From NCBI GenBank assembly GCA_001897755.1, contig MKUJ01000007.1, forward strand, positions 30,549 to 94,548: DNA of 64,000 nucleotides. The letters run 5' to 3'. Both the position numbers and the translations under genes were made by a program. The notes beneath the pieces are model-generated. The model worked only from the letters and a program-made list of their open reading frames with translations. It made no database searches and had not been told where the DNA came from. Origin of the DNA: Afipia sp. 64-13 (GTDB taxonomy: Bacteria > Pseudomonadota > Alphaproteobacteria > Rhizobiales > Xanthobacteraceae). Below are positions 61,268 to 64,000 of the stretch, piece by piece (the stretch's first letter is position 1; each line of letters starts with the position of its first letter).

Positions 61268-62719
61268 TCACAACTCCCGCGCGCTGGAGAACGAGAACGA
61301 CGACACCCGCCGCGTATTCTCGTCGAGGATCAGGCTGCGGGTGAGCGGCGGCTCGGCGCGCTGGCTGCAATTCTCGCGCTCGCACAGCCGGCAATTGACG
61401 CCGATCGGCGTGCCTTCGACTTTGTCGAGATCCATGCCGCTGGTGTAGACCAGTTTCGAGGCATGGCGGATTTCGCAGCCAAGCCCGATGGCGAAGCGGG
61501 GGCGCGGATGCGGCCACGGCGTTGCCGGTCGCCGCAGCGTCTGCGCCACCGAGAAATAGCGGCTGCCGTCCGGCAGTTCGACCACCTGCTGCAATAGCCG
61601 GTCGGGCGTGTCGAACGTCGAGTGCACGTTCCACAGCGGGCAGGTGCCGCCGAATTTCGAGAACGGGAAGGTGCCGGACGAAAACCGTTTCGAGACGTTG
61701 CCGGCATTGTCCACGCGCAGCAGGAAGAACGGCACGCCGCGCGCGTTCGGTCGCTGCAGCGTGGTGAGACGGTGGCAGACCTGCTCGAAGCCGGCACTGA
61801 AGCGGCGCGCCAGCACCTGCAGATCGTAGCCAAGCTGCTCGGCGGCGGCGAGGAACGGCTGATACGGCATCATCACCGCCGCGGCATAGTAGTTGGCGAG
61901 GGTGATGCGATAGAGCCGCCGCGCGGTGTCGTCGAGCGGCCCCGCGCGGTTGCAGATCGAATCGAACAGCGTGCCGCATTCGGCAAGGCCGAGCTGGATC
62001 GCAAGCTGGAAGACCCGGCCTGCCGGATCGACCATCTCCGAGAGCAGCACCTGGCGGCGATGGCGATCCCAGCGTCGCAATGTCTCGCGCATCACGTCCA
62101 CCGGCATGATCCGCACCGTGGTCGAATGGCGTTCGCGCAGCCGCTCGATCAGCGCGGCGAACAGGTCCTGCGCGGGAACATTGATTTCGTCGCGCAGCGT
62201 CTCGGCGGCGGTCTCCAGTTCGGGGAAATAGTTGCGGTTGGCCTCGATCAGGTCGCGCACGCGTTCAATCGGGTTGGCCTCGAACCGCGTGCTCGGTGTC
62301 TCGTTGCGGTCGGCGAACTGCGCCGCCACCATGGTTTCGCCGCGCCTCGCCTCGGTGTAGGCAGCGTAGAGGCGCTGCAGAGCGTGGGTGACGCCGGGGC
62401 AAAGCTCGGCGAGATCGCGCAATTCCTGTTTCGGCAGATCGATCTGGCGAAACAGCGGATCGGAGAAAATCTCGTTGAGCTCGGCGAAGAATCGGTCCTC
62501 ATCGGAAGTCGCAAGATCGCGCAGATCGAGGTCATAGGTCTCGGCGAGGCGCAGCAGAATCTGCGCCGTCACCGGACGCTGGTTGCGCTCGATCAGGTTG
62601 ATGTAGCTCGGCGACAGTCCCAGCCCTTCGGCGATCTGGGTCTGTGACAGCCCGAGCTGCTGGCGGATGCGTCGGAAGCGTGGTCCGACGAAGAGTTTTC
62701 TGCCCGATTCCGAGGCCAT
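61268..62719 (-). CDS. ScfR/RamB-type XRE regulator of short-chain acyl metabolism
   Basis: 483 aa from the ATG at 62719 (MASESGRKLFVGPRFRRIRQQLGLS); the longer ORF adds residues outside the family. An XRE HTH (RIRQQLGLSQTQIAEGLGLSPSYINLIERNQRPVTAQILLRLAETYDL) precedes a large ImmA/IrrE-like domain and the C-terminal ScfR region with a Cys cluster (CRLCERENC). Members of this family (RamB, PrpC2-regulator, MsrR-like) control glyoxylate-cycle and propionate genes. It is divergent from aceA. Confidence 0.9.
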   Translation of the reverse strand: MASESGRKLFVGPRFRRIRQQLGLSQTQIAEGLGLSPSYINLIERNQRPVTAQILLRLAETYDLDLRDLATSDEDRFFAELNEIFSDPLFRQIDLPKQELRDLAELCPGVTHALQRLYAAYTEARRGETMVAAQFADRNETPSTRFEANPIERVRDLIEANRNYFPELETAAETLRDEINVPAQDLFAALIERLRERHSTTVRIMPVDVMRETLRRWDRHRRQVLLSEMVDPAGRVFQLAIQLGLAECGTLFDSICNRAGPLDDTARRLYRITLANYYAAAVMMPYQPFLAAAEQLGYDLQVLARRFSAGFEQVCHRLTTLQRPNARGVPFFLLRVDNAGNVSKRFSSGTFPFSKFGGTCPLWNVHSTFDTPDRLLQQVVELPDGSRYFSVAQTLRRPATPWPHPRPRFAIGLGCEIRHASKLVYTSGMDLDKVEGTPIGVNCRLCERENCSQRAEPPLTRSLILDENTRRVSSFSFSSAREL

Positions 62720-62763
62720 GACGTTCCCGATATTTACAAGAGTTACATTTCGACTGCTTGCAT

Positions 62764-62793
62764 AGATCGTATTCTTACAAGCTGGCACGATCT
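62764..62793. promoter_or_regulatory. Candidate operator of the aceA-regulator region
   Basis: AGATCGT and ACGATCT form a perfect inverted repeat with 16-bp spacer. The motif TTACAAG occurs at 62734-62740 and 62775-62781 as a direct repeat. These may be binding sites of the divergent ScfR/RamB-type regulator. Confidence 0.45.
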
Positions 62794-62886
62794 ATTTCCA
62801 GTCTGTCTGGACGATATTCAGGGAAATCGGTTGTATTCAAGTAGCGGTTTTTGCGCCGCCATGTAACAAATGTGATGGGATTTGAT

Positions 62887-64000
62887 ATGCCACAGACATT
62901 CGAGCAGCTGACCCCCGCCCCCAAAGGTCGTTTCGATGGCATCGAGCGTCCTTATTCTCCTGCTGAAGTGGAGCGTCTGCGCGGCTCGGTGACGGTCGCC
63001 TATACGCTGGCCGAAAAGGGCGCCAACCGGCTCTGGCAGTCGCTGAAGACCGAGCCGTTCGTGCATTCGCTCGGCGCCGTCACCGGCAACCAGGCGATGC
63101 AGCAGGCTCGCGCCGGCCTGCAGGCGATCTATCTGTCCGGCTGGCAGGTGGCGGCCGACGCCAACACGGCGAGCGCGATGTATCCCGACCAGAGTCTCTA
63201 CCCGGCGAATGCCGGCCCGGAGCTGGCGCGTCGCATCAACCGCACCTTCCAGCGTGCCGACCAGATCGAGCACGCCGAGGGCGGCGCCAAGATCGACTGG
63301 TTCGTGCCGATCGTCGCCGACGCCGAAGCCGGTTTCGGCGGGCCGCTGAACGCATTCGAGATCATGAAGGCCTATATCGAGGCGGGCGCGGCCGGCGTTC
63401 ATTTCGAGGACCAACTCGCGTCCGAGAAGAAGTGCGGCCACATGGGCGGCAAGGTGCTGATCCCGACCGCCGCGCATGAACGCAATCTGATCGCGGCGCG
63501 TCTTGCGGCCGACGTCTGCGGCGTGCCCTCGCTGGTGATGGCGCGGACCGACGCGGAAAGCGCCAAGCTCATCACCTCGGATGTCGACGAGCGCGACCGC
63601 GAGTTCCTGACCGGCGAGCGCACGGCGGAAGGCTTCTATCGCCTCAAGCCGGGCACCGGCCTTGCGCATTGCATCAAGCGCGGCATCAGCTTCGCGAAAT
63701 ACGCGGATCTGCTGTGGTGGGAGACCTCGACGCCGAACCTCAAGGAAGCGAAGGAATTCGCCGAGGCGGTGCGCAAGGTCTATCCGGACAAGATGCTCGC
63801 CTACAACTGTTCGCCGTCCTTCAACTGGGAAGCGAACATCGACAAGGCGACCATCGCCAAGTTCCAGCGCGAGATTGGCGCGATGGGCTACAAGTTCCAG
63901 TTCGTGACGCTGGCGGGCTTCCACTCGCTCAACCACGGCATGTTCGAGCTGGCGCGCGGCTATCGCACCGAGGGCATGGCGGCCTACTCACGCCTGCAGC
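62887..64000 (+). CDS. aceA: Isocitrate lyase (partial, runs off the right edge)
   Basis: At least 371 aa. Begins [34 protein letters not shown]. The active-site motif is [35 protein letters not shown] and [20 protein letters not shown] are conserved metal/substrate-binding parts. It cleaves isocitrate into glyoxylate and succinate, bypassing decarboxylation. The ORF track omitted it because no stop is in the window. Divergent from an ScfR/RamB-type regulator likely to control it. Confidence 0.95.
   Translation, partial: MPQTFEQLTPAPKGRFDGIERPYSPAEVERLRGSVTVAYTLAEKGANRLWQSLKTEPFVHSLGAVTGNQAMQQARAGLQAIYLSGWQVAADANTASAMYPDQSLYPANAGPELARRINRTFQRADQIEHAEGGAKIDWFVPIVADAEAGFGGPLNAFEIMKAYIEAGAAGVHFEDQLASEKKCGHMGGKVLIPTAAHERNLIAARLAADVCGVPSLVMARTDAESAKLITSDVDERDREFLTGERTAEGFYRLKPGTGLAHCIKRGISFAKYADLLWWETSTPNLKEAKEFAEAVRKVYPDKMLAYNCSPSFNWEANIDKATIAKFQREIGAMGYKFQFVTLAGFHSLNHGMFELARGYRTEGMAAYSRLQ

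Overview
The window is GC-rich chromosomal DNA from an alphaproteobacterium of the order Hyphomicrobiales. It is most likely from the Nitrobacteraceae (Bradyrhizobium / Rhodopseudomonas / Afipia / Nitrobacter group). The evidence is the three-subunit proton-translocating transhydrogenase preceded by a tiny aa3-oxidase subunit IV gene, tandem phasins, a PdhS/PleC-like kinase, a tRNA-His with an A73 discriminator and no encoded G-1, an S21 with a long basic tail, and dispersed palindromes typical of the group. Genus-level placement is inference. No prophage, insertion sequence, CRISPR array or integrative element was seen. This is ordinary core and near-core chromosome with a few accessory items.

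Layout. 1-7.3 kb: a periplasmic L,D-transpeptidase, an orphan sigma-54 response regulator, an M3 oligoendopeptidase with a histone-H1-like tail, and an AbrB-Doc toxin-antitoxin pair behind a perfect 15-bp-arm palindrome. 7.6-12.1 kb: COX4-like peptide, pntAA-pntAB-pntB, then a Ca2+/H+ antiporter. 12.2-19.1 kb: an unknown membrane-anchored Ala/Pro-rich protein, a LysR/ModE-type HTH plus binding-protein-like regulator divergent from an aldehyde dehydrogenase, rpsU, aquaporin and purEK. 19.2-27 kb: two small YdcH-like coiled-coil proteins, an L-2-hydroxyglutarate-oxidase-like flavoprotein, a PAS-GGDEF-EAL protein and a PotABC-type transporter without a binding protein. 27-33.5 kb: AsmA, a two-subunit CoA transferase, and a ferric-iron binding protein plus fused permease without an ATPase. 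33.7-38.6 kb: a large PAS histidine kinase, two phasins and tRNA-His. 38.6-43.9 kb: MHYT-GGDEF-EAL, then csoR/copA sharing one compact divergent operator. 44-52.3 kb: lysR-trxB, an Lrp regulator, doxX, a small Cys-rich exported protein, greA, carB and a divergent tRNA-Cys-like element. 52.5-58.4 kb: two exported unknowns, then the thiOSGEC operon under a TPP riboswitch. 58.8-64 kb: small ORFs, DUF1993, an MltB-type lytic transglycosylase, and an ScfR/RamB-type regulator divergent from isocitrate lyase, which runs off the end.

How parts fit together. Transhydrogenase supplies NADPH; phasins, the CoA transferase and isocitrate lyase suggest storage and use of short-chain acyl carbon; csoR-copA is a self-contained copper efflux unit; and thiOSGEC builds thiamine from glycine and AIR, with purEK acting in the same AIR/purine branch. 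I do not see a clear, coherent new multigene system. The best leads are the degenerate tRNA-Cys-like cloverleaf and the terminator immediately upstream of carB, the AbrB-Doc operator, candidate PhaR sites between the phasins, and AK-rich tails on two otherwise ordinary proteins.
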